DNA of 64,000 nucleotides, from the NCBI GenBank assembly GCA_003415625.1, contig PYIU01000003.1, forward strand, positions 7,502,001 through 7,566,000, read 5' to 3'. This document shows positions 1 to 12,989 of this stretch, piece by piece. A program made the translations under genes and the position numbers. The notes below the pieces were generated by a model. That model saw nothing but the letters and a program-made list of their open reading frames with translations. It ran no database searches and was not told where the DNA came from. Source of the DNA: Aquanectria penicillioides (Eukaryota; Ascomycota; Sordariomycetes; Hypocreales; Nectriaceae). The first letter of the stretch is position 1, and every line of letters starts with the position of its first letter.

Positions 1-940
1 TGTCATTAGGGAACTCACAGCTATGAGCTTTTGCATAGTACTGAAATTTCGCTGGAGATCTGTTTTCAAAGTTCCAGGATTCCAAGCCTAGTTACCAGTC
101 AGTACATCTCTACATAATTGATGCAGTTTGTATTCTTACCACACTAACTATACCATCTGGCTTATATTTTCTCGCAAACTCTGCAGCAAGAAGAATATTC
201 CCAGCTTTGGACTGCCCGTAATTGGTGTCTTGAATTTGGTGCACCTTTGGTGAGCCGTCATCTCCCAATTCTACGCCATGAGTTGGAGATGACAACTCAG
301 CGGTTAGAGAGCCTGCCCATGTCACTCTAACAGTACCTTCGGGTGCGTTTGCAGCCGTCTTCTTCAGCACAGGAATCAGACACTGGGTAAATAAAAATGG
401 CCCCACACAATTGGTTCCCATTTGTAGCTCATAACCCTGTGATGGGCGTCAGAAGAATTCCAACATCGTTTACTGCCTCAGCACAGTGTAAATGAATTCG
501 ACCTACCTGTTTAGAACTAGATCCGTCTGGTGGTGCCATCACTCCAGCATTATTTGTGAGTACGTGGAGAGATTCTTCTCTAGCCATGAAGTCATCCGCA
601 GATTGCTTAATGCTCTCCAGGTCGGCGAGGTCCAGCCTCAGAAATTCAAGCCGCCCATTCGATGAGTTGGCTGACTTCTTGATGTCGCTGATCGCTTTAT
701 TACCCTTTTTTTGATTTCTGCCGGCGATGTAGACCGTTCCATTCCGGCGGTAGAGAATCTTGGAAAGCTCATAGCCTACACCAGAATACCCACCTGTCAC
801 AATGAAGACCTAACATGGGTTAGAGTGGTTCAAAAGAAGATACATTAGACTAAGCACCTTTCCGGTTTGGTCTTGGAGGTTCGCCTCGGTCAGGGGGCTG
901 GTGGGATGTTGAATGATTGATCCACGAATGGGTTGGCCAT
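1..940 (-). pseudogene. Short-chain dehydrogenase (retinol dehydrogenase-like), 3' end beyond window, apparent 1-bp frameshift
   Basis: An NAD(P)-dependent SDR oxidoreductase; its substrate cannot be predicted. Four exons read leftward with GT-AG introns, for example 810-857, 140 down to 88, and one ending near 431. The Rossmann motif TGGYSGVGYEL, NNAGVM, the catalytic YGQSK (YxxxK) and NPGTLKTD are all present in order, as in fungal retinol dehydrogenase/WWOX-like SDRs. The expected N-terminus (MANPFVDQSFNIPPAP, ATG at 938-940) is one frame away from the following LTEANLQDQTGK. The break is at a run of five G on the + strand (893-897); one extra base would join them. The alternative in-frame start near 1076 gives an atypical N-terminus. 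The C-terminus runs off position 1. It could be a live gene with a sequencing indel. Confidence 0.75.
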
Positions 941-1080
941 TGTTGATGATGATTAGTATAATTAGTTGGCATGGAAGACCATCCATGAACTTATTGCGAA
1001 TGCTTAGAGGTCTGGTTGATTCTAATAAATAATTTGGAGATGATGGCGACATCGCTAGCGTTTCGATTTGTAACATTTCA

Positions 1081-3023
1081 ACTAAGTAGGTTTATGTCAT
1101 ACAAACAAGCTGAATCCCGCTTCCTCTGTAGGATTGCATTGCCCGGGCGATGGGATTCACCTCGTGGTTTTCCATTTCTAACCCACCTGTTTTAGACTGC
1201 CGTTCACCCGTTCAATTCTTGCCCAGGATGCAGTGAAACAGACCACAGAAGCCAGTGAGAATCATGAGCTAAGAAGGAGGTATCCACATGCCATTACACA
1301 CTAGGTTTTGTGCTACTTTTAGACCTTTTGCATCGTTACGGCTGCCAATAGCTAACCCACGGCCGATAAGAAGAGTATGGTGCGGTCGGGTTCAAAGGTT
1401 ACAGGTACGAGCTAATGCAACAGAGCCGAATTACTTACAACCACTGATGGCAAATCAAATCACTTTTGGGAAATAGGAGGTGCCATATCAAATGTTCTAT
1501 TTCGCTTCATTTCGAGTTTGAGTGAACGCCCTCACCCTGTGCATACGGAGGAATACGACATGGTTAAGAAGGAAGATCTGGAGAACATCCGATCTAGCCG
1601 TGCCGACTGAACCGGCTCTGGCCAATCAGTTACATCTTGGCGAAGGGAAGCCGGAGATACTTTCCCAATACAGGAATTAATCCGTTAGAAGGAGCCAGTC
1701 AGGAACTTTAACGAGGCTGAGGCCAACCCAAAATGGCAAGACGCAAAGGTTATGTGGCTTGTTTTCAACGGCCTGTGCTGAGGCGGTGCAGAAGTTTGGT
1801 GGGGAGGCAGGAAACAGATATTATGTTACAAGGACAGGAGCCCAAGGTTTAAATAAGGGTCTAGAACCTGAAATGGCGAATAGCCGCCACTACAGGGAGC
1901 ATGATTGTCTTTTACGCCTGGTAGTAAGTCTGACACATGAGCTCTCGCTACGATGTCTTTGGAAGGTGTGTTAGTCAGTCTGTTAGTCAGTCCGTCATCC
2001 AGATGCAGAGCCGGCCGGTCTGTCGGTTTATCGGGTTTAAGCCAATCAAGCATGGGTTATCTTCAAGCAGTTGATACTTTGATCCAAGGGGTTCTTTTGA
2101 TGGATTCTATGCACGAATTCCCGATAACCGATCAGCCCTGAATAACTGATGCCACGTGAAAACACACGAGATGCTCTCCTCATTTGCTCCTTCGCGTCGT
2201 CGGGTTGAATTCTTTCTACTTACGGTGTATTCACAAACTAGCTGATCAGCTTTCAGGCCGTGTTCTAATTAATAGGACGGAACATAAGTGGTCGATTTTC
2301 ACAAGTGTTGAGCGCTGTGTCGTGCATTGATAGAGATATCATTTGGACAGGTGAGCACTGTGTTGTCCCTGCTAAGAATTAATACCAATAGTTACCAGGA
2401 TCAACTATCAAATAACTAACCCGTTTTTATTATAATACAATCACAGAGAACTAGTGGAGTTGCGCAAGAATTTTGATTTAAATTGTAGAGAAGAATTTTC
2501 TGTCTTCAAATAGCGCGATTACCCTAGAGCAAGCTTGTGGAAACCCATCCGTCGCTTCACCACATTGATTACCCGGAAACCTAGGCAATAGCCTGAATCA
2601 AAAGCTAAAATTTACCAGTAAAATAGAAATTGAATACTAATTTCTAGTCTATGGAAATAGGTGTTTAGTTGGACCACGATGCAATTTGACTGGTCCACAC
2701 GAGGTATGCACATCCTCTCACTTTTTGCCCCTTGACCTCGCGAGGGAGTTCATTAAGATCTCGTGTATCCACTCCCTCAAGCCCGTTTGTGTTCCCGCAT
2801 TTTCAAAAAGGCTAGTCGCAAACCACACAATCGCGCTGCTTCGGTGGTGGTAAGGTTCCACTGGAGAACTCATGTCCAATCCGCTACTCAACCCCACTTT
2901 TCAACATTGTCAAACGTCAAACTTTCGACTAGCTCTAAAATGGTAGTGATGTAAATGAGCTTACATGGCTGCGCCCAGTCGAGTTGTTTACAGCTGCTTG
3001 AAAGGGCTGTCTGACCCAGTCAG
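1081..3023. other. Intergenic, no supported gene
   Basis: No reading frame here shows a recognisable domain. A short imperfect tandem repeat, GTTAGTCAGTC, occurs at about 1971-1995. Around 1530-1770 one forward frame reads as protein-like between stops (HTEEYDMVKKEDLEN, then EANPKWQDAKVMWLVFN), which may be a decayed gene, but I could not assign it to a family. Confidence 0.4.
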
Positions 3024-3416
3024 TGTTGAAAGTATTGAGTTGGGGTCTAGGGTAATGTGGATCAATCTGTCATCAGGTTGGTCAGGAAGATAAAAGGGAC
3101 CTCAGAGACATAGGAAATGAACAGGCAGTTTTCTCCAACCAATTTTTATTTTTGAAATTCTGAATTCCTTGCATTTGGACTCTATTGAAGTCCCGGTGCA
3201 GCCCCTTATGACATTACTTTATTTATGACTTTCTGCCAGATATTTTTCCTTTCTTTTCTTTGAGGGACACTCCAAAGCATTTGATCAGATGCTTTAACAC
3301 TCTTCCAAGTTGTTCGCAGCTGCTTGGGAAGGCTGTTCGGTCTTCGACCGAACCGGCTTACCCTATACCCTTCTGGGTGGGGTGTGCGTTTTGGCCAGTG
3401 TCCCCATCCACCAACA
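3024..3416. repeat. Solo-LTR-like dispersed repeat, copy A
   Basis: About 390 bp closely similar to 28069-28454. Both copies share GAGTTGGGGTCTAGGGTAA near the start and a hairpin-containing tail (ACCCTTCTGGGTGGGGTGTG) that ends CCACCAACA. The TG...CA ends and the size suggest a solo LTR. No target-site duplication is obvious at this copy. Confidence 0.6.
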
Positions 3417-3451
3417 CAGTATAGAACCTAAAGTACCACTTGTTTCGGCAA

Positions 3452-3580
3452 GGAGGTGCCTCCAGTTTTTGCTGAGGTGCCTATGGTTCAATAGTCAGAC
3501 CAGCCTACCCTATATTTATTTACCTTTCCGGGTGGGGTGTGTGTTTTCGCCGTTGTTCCGTTCTACCAATAAAATAGACT
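3452..3580. repeat. Second, diverged LTR-tail-like fragment
   Basis: It begins with CCTCCAGTTTTTGCTGAGG and TATGGTTCAATAG, which also occur at about 17059-17090 beside a Copia remnant. It then carries a diverged version of the copy A tail (CCGGGTGGGGTGTGTGTTTT, ending in CTACCAATA). This looks like debris of a second, related retroelement family. Confidence 0.45.
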
Positions 3581-3888
3581 TTACATTACTATACTGCGAG
3601 AAAAGTAGATATTATCTTTATCCTTGTTATGCGTCTCTCTATACTATCGCCTTAACTAATGATGCGAATCGGTGCCTTATAGACCTAGGCATCCTGTGTT
3701 GCTCTTAACCGTGGCACAGGTAGACCTTTTGGTGCAGCAGTCAAGGGTTACCTCCAATTTCCGCATCAACTAAACTGAGGATTTCTGCTTCAAATCTGCT
3801 TGTTTGATAACAAAACAGCTGAAATCGTTCTCGTATATTCTATCCTATTCTTTCTTACCATTGTTATTAACACAGACGTTAATTTCTT

Positions 3889-6807
3889 CTAGTAATTAAA
3901 CACCATTAGACTGGGGTTCAATACAAGAGGCACGGCTGCATGAAAACTCAAGTTTATGGCCAAAGGAATGATGGCAGTAAAGTCCTGAATTGCCCAATCG
4001 GGATCGGCGAAGGCACCAAGATAGATCATGCCGCCGACGATCAAAACAATGCAGAGATACATCCACTTGAAGGTTTTGAAGATGCGAGGCATCTCTTGGA
4101 AGAAGTTAGAGTCTTCTTTTTCCTTGGATGTGGCGCCCCATTGCATATTCACGTGGAAGAGATGAGCAAGAAGGGCAAGACTGATGTGAAAGGCAATACC
4201 GCCAAAGAAGCATGTCATTAAGGGTGACCACTTGAAGTTCTCCACAAGGGATCCGAGGAGAGACCGCTCCCCTGTGCGATAGCGGAGAAAAGCTAGGGAT
4301 ATGTGGCCGAGAGCGTTGTAAATGACGATAAGAGACATGAAGACGTTCCAAGACGTGAGGTAGGCCGAGGAGAGGTCATCGCGGAACCACCCAACCAGAA
4401 AATAGTTCAGCAGAGAGAGTAAAAGGGCAGAACCAAGGGCGAAATAAGAGCACATATAGGCCAAAATAGACAGCTTCGAGGACCAGATGATGTTGGAGCC
4501 GAGGAAAGTGTAAAATAGTGGAGTGAATGGCCCTTTGTAGATCCATCGGTGGAAAGGGTGGAAGACCATCTCACTGACTCCGTATGCATACTTTTGCCAT
4601 CGTGCAATTTCATCGTAAATAGTGAGAGAAACACCCTCTTTGAACCCATCTCCATGGTAGGCAGCGATACGAACAATATTTCCCTTGATCTGAAGCCGAA
4701 GGGCAATGTCAAAATCCTCAGAGACGTGACTCTCGGACCAAAAGTAGGTGAAATTCTCGTCTCTGGGTCTACCAACGTCCTGGATTGCTACAACTTTGGG
4801 TTAGAAAAGGCGATGGATATGCTTTATTAGGAATTACTAACCTTTCCATCGGAGAAAAGCATTATGCCCAACAAAGGGAGCAACCTCTCCAGAGCCGATT
4901 GAAAACCTAATAGAAGAATAAACAAGATTGGTGAAGAACGCGATTCCGTTCTCAAAGTAGTCCCATGACACCTGCATCACGCCAGTTGAGTGTTGAACAA
5001 TGGCAACCTCGGGACTGAGGAACATCTCGGCAGCACCGTAGAGAAGACAGTCGACAGGCTAGGGCGTTGTTAGATTCAATCCCTAATCGGTGAAAATCGA
5101 GATCTGTACTTACTACTCTGGTATCGGAGTCGACAATGAGAATAATCTCCCCGACACGAATGTTTCCCTCTGCCCATGCTAAAGGGTTCTCCTCGAGAAC
5201 ACGCGAGAGTGAATTTTGATAGAGCTCTTCTTCTTCATGCTTTGAAATCATGTCCGTGCCATCCGAAGCAAGCTTAGCTTCGACCATTTCGTTGAGGTAC
5301 GCCTCAACCTTGCGAGAGATGTTGAGCGCAAAATTCATGTTGGAAGCTTTTTTGAATTTGCCGGCACGAACATAACCTTCTTCTCCATTATGGCTAGGAC
5401 GTGCGATCCAACCAATATGATTGTCATGGTAAAAGTCTCGGCGCCTTTGGACGTCTTCCTCAGAGATGCCTGCACGTAGTCCATCGTCGTTAATTAGAAT
5501 GCTAGCAGATCCACCGCGAGACTCGTAGTATGAAATAGCAGCCTGCAGACTTCGAATCGTCGGTATGATGACAGATTCAAGGCCTTCCTTGTAAACAGGC
5601 ATCTGAATTGTGACCTTGGGCGCAACGAATCCTTCGGCGTAGGCGCGTTGCAGACTGGGTTTGTGGAAAGAGTAGAATCGGGAATTTGTAAAAGCGCCCC
5701 CAATTGGACCAATAATTTGAAACAAGGTTGTAAAAATTGTTTGGAAGAAGAAGAGACTGATCAGGATCAAGAAAGGAACCGGTGCGATTAGTGCAAGTCG
5801 AATGTATGTTCCACTGAGAAAGCACTCCTTTACCAGCTTTCCGATGAAGATACCAAAGAGTAAGCAAAATGATAAGGTGATAGAAAGACCGATAAAGAGC
5901 GCAGAGGTACGTATGACAGGGCGACTTAGGGACTCGGGACGTTCAAAAGCAGGATCCTTTTCAAGGATGTCATCCGTCAACTCATATGTGACTGCTGTTG
6001 GGCCTTTTTCGAACCGGGGAGTGGCAGTCCCAACGCTGCCAGAATTCGGCCATGATAGTACCGAAGGGGGTGCAGTAGGTGCTTGAAGGAGGTTGAAAGG
6101 CAGTGATTCGTTGCCCCAGACCTAGAATTGCATGTATGAGAATGGAAATGCTACAAAAAGACAATAGCACACTTACCAGCGAAAGCAACCTTTCTTCCAC
6201 ACGAGTGGCTTGAGGAATGGCGTTTTGAATATCATCCTGCCAGACAAGAACTAGTCGCTCTTGACGGCACACGCAAGCATATTGGAATTTCATTACACTA
6301 GAAGGCTGTGCTAGGGCTAAAGAATCAATGATCTGAAGCTGCGAACCATCCTTGAAGCGAAGCTCAGTCTGGCCCTGCGATAAGGAGCTAATGATGCCAT
6401 CAAGCATCTGAGGTCGCATAGTAAGTGCAACCGCGAGGTTGAGACGGATGACCGCGCCCAAGAGTAGAGAGTTGGCGGGATCAGGAGAGGTGACATAGTG
6501 GCCCCGTGTTTGTCTAACCAAGACTCCCATACAGTCATCGCAATCACGATCGGGGACGACCCAACCACTGGCTACAACCCTCTTGAAGAGGTAGCCCACC
6601 ATCTGTACGACTATTAATGCGAAGATCAATCATCGAGATGAAGACCACACTCACAGTTCGATATCGAAAATTGTCATCGTAGACAACGCCGAAATGGGGC
6701 ATCGAGATTCTTTGGTCATGATTGGACACCAGAGATGACCTTGTAGAATCATTCCGTGAGCCTCTAGTGAGGTGGCTCGCGGTCGAAGGTGTCTCCGCTC
6801 GACTCAT
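3889..6807 (-). CDS. Membrane glycosyltransferase family 2 (processive polysaccharide synthase-like)
   Basis: Predicted integral-membrane GT2 enzyme that polymerises a sugar from a UDP-sugar; product unknown. Five exons (about 6807-6655, 6605-6177, 6124-5116, 5058-4843, 4787-3889) join in frame to give roughly 900 residues. Two or more membrane segments precede the catalytic domain (SALFIGLSITLSFCLLFGIF, then a second hydrophobic stretch). The catalytic domain has IQMPVYKEG, a DDG acid site, the DxD-type IVDSDT, the acceptor motif SEDFD, and EIARWQKY in place of Q/RxxRW. Five or six membrane segments follow. All the GT2 processive landmarks are present, as in cellulose, hyaluronan and chitin synthase relatives. 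The start is placed at MSRAETPSTAS. The upstream ATG at 6870 is less likely because the protein would gain a low-complexity leader. Confidence 0.85.
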
Positions 6808-6870
6808 ATTTCGCTCTGTGACACACGACAAGGTTCGAGGTAACGGGGGCAGCCAAGGGTCTCGCAACAA

Positions 6871-8384
6871 CGGGCGAAAGACGGCTCGCGACGATTGCTT
6901 TTGGCCAATCCGTCGGCCCTTAACAGTAAAAGAGGGTTAAAAGTCCACGGAGAGAGGGAGAAGGCGAGGTAGAGTGAGGCTTGAGCTGATAAAGACTGGA
7001 AGACTTGGAGCGGAAAGCATTGCTGTCGGCCATGAAGATAAGCAACATATATTTTGGCCGCTCATTTGGGCAAAACTCCGACGCAAAGGTCAGATCCTGC
7101 TTTTACCCAAGTCTCGGGCCCGAATATTGAAATCTGTGCCATCCCTGACCCACTGCGGTCAACCCGCTTCCGTAGACAATGAGGCTGGCTAGCTGACACA
7201 GATACAACTATTGATTCCCTAGATGCAGGCCGGGCAGGTCTCGCAAGCCTAGAGATGCGGCGGCGCCTCGAATGCACGGAGAAGACAATGAAGCGCTACG
7301 GCACTGAAAATCCCAAGAGATAGAGTCTATCTTGCCCAATTGACTTCCCCGGTGGCGATCAAGGCCGCTAGCAGGGCCCAGAGGGTAGACTAGACTGTTG
7401 ATATCAGGCTTCACCACCTGTGAGCAGAACGGTGAGGCTCGTATACGAGAGCTGAAAATTGATAGTTGCCAACTATGAGCGGGTCTTCATGTAAGTAGTT
7501 GGGTCGAGACTGTCGAGGGCTGAACATGAAGCCTCCCTAGTCAGACCTAGTTGATGTTATCTGGGAACGCATTCATGCAGTCACCACGTCACCTCCACAA
7601 CCTGTGCGATACCTAGGGAAAGCTCACTGCATACAGGCACAAAGAATAATCAAGTTTTTCCCAGCACGTAGGACGAACCATTGTTTGGAAATCAGGCGGC
7701 GCTTGCGACGCAAATTCAGGTCGTAGCAACCCAAGCCAGACATGGGTTCAGACTTGGCAACCAACACACGGCTCCGGGTGCACCCAATGATGTAGTAACT
7801 AATTTTGGCGTCGTAAGGTGTGATACGTACATACATATGATAAGGTTGGCAGTGCCGAGCAGCAAGGATAAATCCTCCGAGATAACAATTTCTCCTGTTT
7901 CAAGCAGCAAAGGGTGAAGATTTCCAGAAATGGGTCAAGACATACGAGATGGGTTTGACAACCAACTCACGCATCCCTTCTACATGATGGCACTGCCAAT
8001 CACTAAATAGGAAACTGATTTGCAAAAACAGTCACTGGCACTGGGATAGTCAGGTTTATTGTGGCTCTTCGACAACGTGCGTCGTAGTGTTGGATTAGAA
8101 TGCAGCACTTAGTTCTGTAAACATTTTGGCAGGGGTTTTCTCTGTGGATACCTTCTTATCCAATAACTTACGATGCTGTATCTATATTGGACAGACGCAC
8201 AGGGGTTGCAGATAAGATGACGACGTGCGGCGCTAAAACAAACAGGGGTCGAGGACGATGAGGAGGTAAAGACAATTATGTACGGACTATCCACTACGGC
8301 CCGGAATACGGCAATAACATAGATTGCAACATAACGCTTCTCCACCAAAGAACAACGTCCCCCACTCGCTCACTCGCTCACAGC
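6871..8384. other. Intergenic, no supported gene
   Basis: This lies between the 5' end of the GT2 gene and the 3' end of the GH16 gene. It holds only short frames without domains. A short CTCACTCG tandem lies at about 8363-8380. Confidence 0.4.
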
Positions 8385-9902
8385 CTACAGCTCTTTGGGG
8401 GGAGTGCACTTCCCAAGCTGCCACATCTTGACGGACTTGACTGTCATGCCACGTGTGTCGCCTTCCCCCCAAGTTGGCAGCCAGCTATCGGCAGCGCTCC
8501 AGAAAGTCCACTGTGCATTAGTAGCATCGTTTATCCAGGGCTTATTGCCGGAGTCGTCCCTGTTTGCGGCTCTCGTTAGGATGGTGTTTGCTTGGCCGCC
8601 GCAGCCAAAAATGTGACGCTGGAATACGAATAAACTCACAGAAACCACCCGTTCGTGCCTCCGACGGCCACATTCAAAATCAAGTAGAAATCCTGATCAA
8701 ACGGCGCGTTGCCTGTAGTCGACGTCGAGGTTGCCCAAGGATTCGCCAAGAGAGTCTGGTTCTCGGACATGTCAGAGAAGCCGCCGAGGCTGTAGAGCGG
8801 CTTGCTCTTCTTGTATCCTATAAACAGAATCTGGTGGATCTTGCTATCGATATAAAAGTAGATGTAGTTTTTTGTCCACTGCATGCCAAAGGTGTGGAAT
8901 CCTTCCGAGTAGTCACCACGGCGGATCTTTTTCGCTGCTGTGGTCCGCCAGTAGGCATCTGTCGCGGTTGTCGGTCCTGAACCGGAAATGATTGTTAGTT
9001 GAGGAGGTACATTCATCAATTTCGCCGCGTCTTCGCCGAGCCCCCTGTTTTCTTACCCCAATGCGTTGTGCCATAGTAGAAGTTGCGCCCTCCCTCTGGG
9101 TAACTGCGGCTGTTTCCCCGTGACTCCATAATGTCGATTTCACCGCTCCGAGGCCATGTGCCGTACACTGAGCGCTCGGGCAGCATCCAAATCGCTGGCC
9201 AGAGCCAGTCGCCTTTAGGAAGCTTTGCCACAACTTCCACGCGGCCGTATCGAATGCTCTTCTTGCCCTTGGTGGACAGGCGGGCCGATCGGACCGGCGG
9301 AATCATATTTCCCTTGACGGGATTCGAAGTTATGATGCACGACGAGTTCTTATTGCTGGTGCAGGATCCATCGCCGCCGTCGCTGGAGAGGTTGAGAGTA
9401 TAGTTGGAGTACATCTCGTCGTTGGTAATGGAAGTTGTCTCATTGGTCAAGGTTGGCACGATGTGCAAGCCCTCAGCGTCAATGTAGGTATTTTTACTAT
9501 CGGTCGTTGTCCAGTCAAATGCCCCATTTCCGAAACCATCAATTTGAACCTCACGAGTCCAGATCTCTGTGTTGAGCGTTTTGAAATCATCTTCGTAGAC
9601 GACACAGAGCTAGAGAGACCCGTTAGGTAACCACGCTTTATGTCTTTGAATAGATGTGTAGTAGTGACTGTCAAACTCACCTCTGGTTGCCTGTAGGGCC
9701 AAACCGTAAAGAAGCCAATTGCGCCAGCACCTGCGAGTCCCAAAAGACAACAAATGCCTACAATGAAATTGTTCCATTTAGTCTTCCTCATAGCTGGATC
9801 ACTAAGCCATGGCTTCTCATACTCGCCCGTGAGGAGGTAGGTCTTGAATTTGTGACTTGAGCTCACGATGGGAAAGTAATTTGGCGCTGAAGACTCTGAC
9901 AT
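8385..9902 (-). CDS. GH16 endo-beta-glucanase, type II membrane-anchored
   Basis: Glycoside hydrolase family 16 enzyme, probably acting on beta-1,3(4)-glucan of the wall. Four exons. Exon 1 (start ATG 9902) encodes a hydrophilic N-terminus of about 45 residues, then a single hydrophobic segment (FIVGICCLLGLAGAGAIGFF) and no cleavable signal, implying a type II membrane protein with its catalytic domain outside the cytosol. The following exons carry the GH16 core. WPAIWMLP leads into the catalytic GEIDIMES (ExDxxE: nucleophile and acid/base glutamates), then HTFGMQWT, and a typical C-terminal SWLPTWGEGDTRGMTVKSV block. Introns follow RQPE, THWG and NGWF, and all joins keep frame. The last exon starts after CAAACAG near 8556 and ends with KCTPPKEL. 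No GPI or carbohydrate-binding module is seen. Confidence 0.88.
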
Positions 9903-12900
9903 GGCGAAGCTAGCTATAACCTCCCAAAATAGTTGATCGTGGAGGTGAATTGACAATCGACTTGAGAGTTGCGGTCGATATGTCGATAATTTGCTTCCTT
10001 TTGTCAAGTTCGGCGTCAACTGTTCACTGGATCCCGCAGTCAAAAGCAAAAAGCTGGGTTCATCCAGAGATGCGACGGAAATGAAGTGGGAAATCCACGA
10101 TAATTACGGGGCTTGCTCAAATCGCAAATCAGACTGATCTTAATGGTGTGCAGCTGGCATTTGTTATTTGCCTAGACACACCTCTCTCTCCTGCCATCAC
10201 GCTTGCACGAAGGCCGCAACCCATTCAGGCTCGTCCGCAGGTAAATGCGCCTCAGTAGCCCTAGACCTCCAGCTGTAAATTGAATGGCACTAAGAGAGCT
10301 GAGGCGTCACGGCCGATAGAGGGCGTAGTCAATCTAGACGTGTCAGTATGACGACTCCATAGCCGCTAGCTAGGCTATGCACGCCTGTACCGGCAGCATT
10401 AGCCTGCTCAGTTGTCAAGGGTTCAAGTGCACCGTTTTCAATAGTTCAAACGGGTAGATCCCATCCTGACTCTGCATATGAATTGGAAGTGTGACAGCTG
10501 AATCCAAGGATTTGGTCTCATCCCTGCGACGACGGCATGTTGATATCTCTGCGCCGTATGTGCGATGAACTACCTTATCTCATGGCTGGGAGTGGAACAT
10601 TACGTGGACTGCAGGTAGATCTAGACCACATACATCTGTCAGAACCGCGATGAACGGAGCGTAATTCTTGACAGACTATCGATTGAAATTCTTGATCCAA
10701 GAGGAAGAAGAGGCTAGTAGACGAGACCGAGTCCAGATTCCGGATAAGGCCGGAGTAAGTAAGATGATAGTGTAAAAATGTAGATCGAAACTCCAAAAAT
10801 AGACTACGTAAGGCGCTTATCGGAGAGGCCATCGAGACACACCGTATACGCTATGATCAATCGACGGGATGCTCTGATCCGTTGTATCACCTTGCCTTGC
10901 TGAATCCCGGTATCCGGAGGATCCTTGGTGATTTGGGGCGAAGGGATACCAAGGAATGTCAAGGCTACATAGATTTGTAGTCTATCACGTCAATGCTAGG
11001 GACCATGGGGAGGTGCGGGCAAAATCCTTATTTTGTAATAGTAGAGGGTAGTAGAATTGCGAGATTACTTTGATCCTTGAAACGTGGGAATACTGCACTG
11101 TATGAACTATCAGGATCGGCAATTCTGCGTTGAAGGGGCGAGCCAAATCCTCAGTAGCCTTTTGGGATTCCCATATATGTTTGATGATTGTTTCATTTTT
11201 CTTGCGCCAAGTTCCCAGCGCCGGGAATATTGCCAAACCGCTTTACTTGTCCCACGGCCGGTGGATCCGCATCGGAACTCACACTCCGCGAGGCGCGTGA
11301 GGTGAGTCGGTGGGGCAGATGTCAACTCAGCATCAAGTGAGGGAGTGAGTGAGGGAGCGATTGGGAGCGGGCCTTGCTTGATAGGCGAGAATCTGCAAAG
11401 AGCTGCGGCCAAGACGTGATATCAAATTTGTTCCCTGTCCAAATAATCACATTTCCAAATGTGGCGTCCGCTCGATGCAGTATCTCGATGCGCCCGTCAA
11501 TCGGCAATGTTACGGTGGATAGGGCTCACCGCGACGTCACATCAACTGATTACTGCAACTCACCGGTGAGAAATTTGAAGAACCCTGCCAGGGAGATCAG
11601 CAATCTGTGTGTTGGCCGTCTGCGGTTGCCCAAGAACCCCACGCGTTTTTCTCGCCATATCCACAGGCCGCGCAAGCCAACATGTTGACAAAATTGATTC
11701 CCTGCAGCAAGAAACTTACGACAGGCGGTGGTGAGAAGGCCTAGACATGTCCAAGTGCAACCACTTGATTGAGGCTTCTCTGGCTTAACGGCTATGCATT
11801 TCTCGATAGGGACGGGAAAGATAGGAGCCCATCCCACTGATAATTTACGACATGCGTAGCATCACGCGCGCACCACGGAAAGCCTCCTAGCGGATCCGGC
11901 TGGCTATTTGCCGAGCTGCCTGCACCAATCCTTGTTACCGCCCCATTGAGGCGTCCCAAACCTGCATGTTGCATGGCCTAATCAACGCACAAGGCGCCTC
12001 TTGATTTGAGAGCGAGCAGCTCGGTTAGATTTTGGGCGCTCCTTTAGACTGTTCATGCACCGGCATTTCTGCTGCCTCTCAGATCTAAAATCACTCAGAA
12101 CAAGCAAGTTATGCAGTTTGACAGGGCATCCGAATCTGTGGGTCGTGTGCTATACGAACATCCACCTACAGCTAGATCCTTCTCGCTGCTGGGATCTGCG
12201 ACAAGATATGCATTCCAGAAACACGAGCCTTAAGAAGAAGTTAACTGATGCGCCGAGTATCTCCCTGCAAAATCTTTGGGTGGCATTTCCCCTGATGCAG
12301 TGATGTCAGTGTCGAGTGGTATGACAATGACATAGTCAAAATTTAAGCCACGGCCCAAGGTCTTGTCTCGGCGCGGCCTTGTTTTCTCAAATTGGCTTCA
12401 CTGGAAACAAGAAAAATACGAACCTGTTTCTTGAACACAAAATAGCAGCGGAATGAGTGTCCTGGATCTTTTGGCTTATCAAGGTCGAGACCAGCAAACA
12501 TTGAGCCGGCACAGACTTAGGCCCAGCTGCTTGTGGCCCAGAGATGCTGGAACATCTGGTTTTAATATCTTAATAACATCAAATGAGACTTATAGATGAT
12601 AGATCAACCTTGTGGCTTGTAATGGTGGGTTCACCACTGAGCGCTCAACACCGTCTCTCCAACCTTTAAGGAATAGTTGGGGTAAAGCGGGCAACGTGTT
12701 GGTCCTACAACTACATAAAGTCTTAAGGATCGAATAAATTTGCTATATCCGAGCTAAAAACTCTATCATCCATCCTAAAGCTGAATGCACCAAAGGTTGC
12801 ATTATCCACATGCCACGCACATTGAGCAAGTTCTTATCTTCCATGTGTGAGGTATATTAGAACCAGATTATCTGATCCAGACTCCCCTAACCTTCTATTC

Positions 12901-12989
12901 AAAGTTTTTTTCGGCATGATACTTTTTCGCTCCCACTCTACCTAGTATGCGAGATCCAATGAAGGACTGGAAACCCGATTGGATTGAAT
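9903..12989. other. Intergenic, about 3.1 kb, no supported gene
   Basis: Short frames occur on both strands, but none has domain-like content or a convincing exon chain. A GAGTGAGGGA tandem lies near 11338-11360. Base composition is ordinary, with no sign of RIP. Confidence 0.4.

Noticed and set aside
3940..4830. Several open frames opposite or overlapping the GT2 gene
   Set aside because: They are shadows of a clearly coding exon on the minus strand and have no domain of their own.
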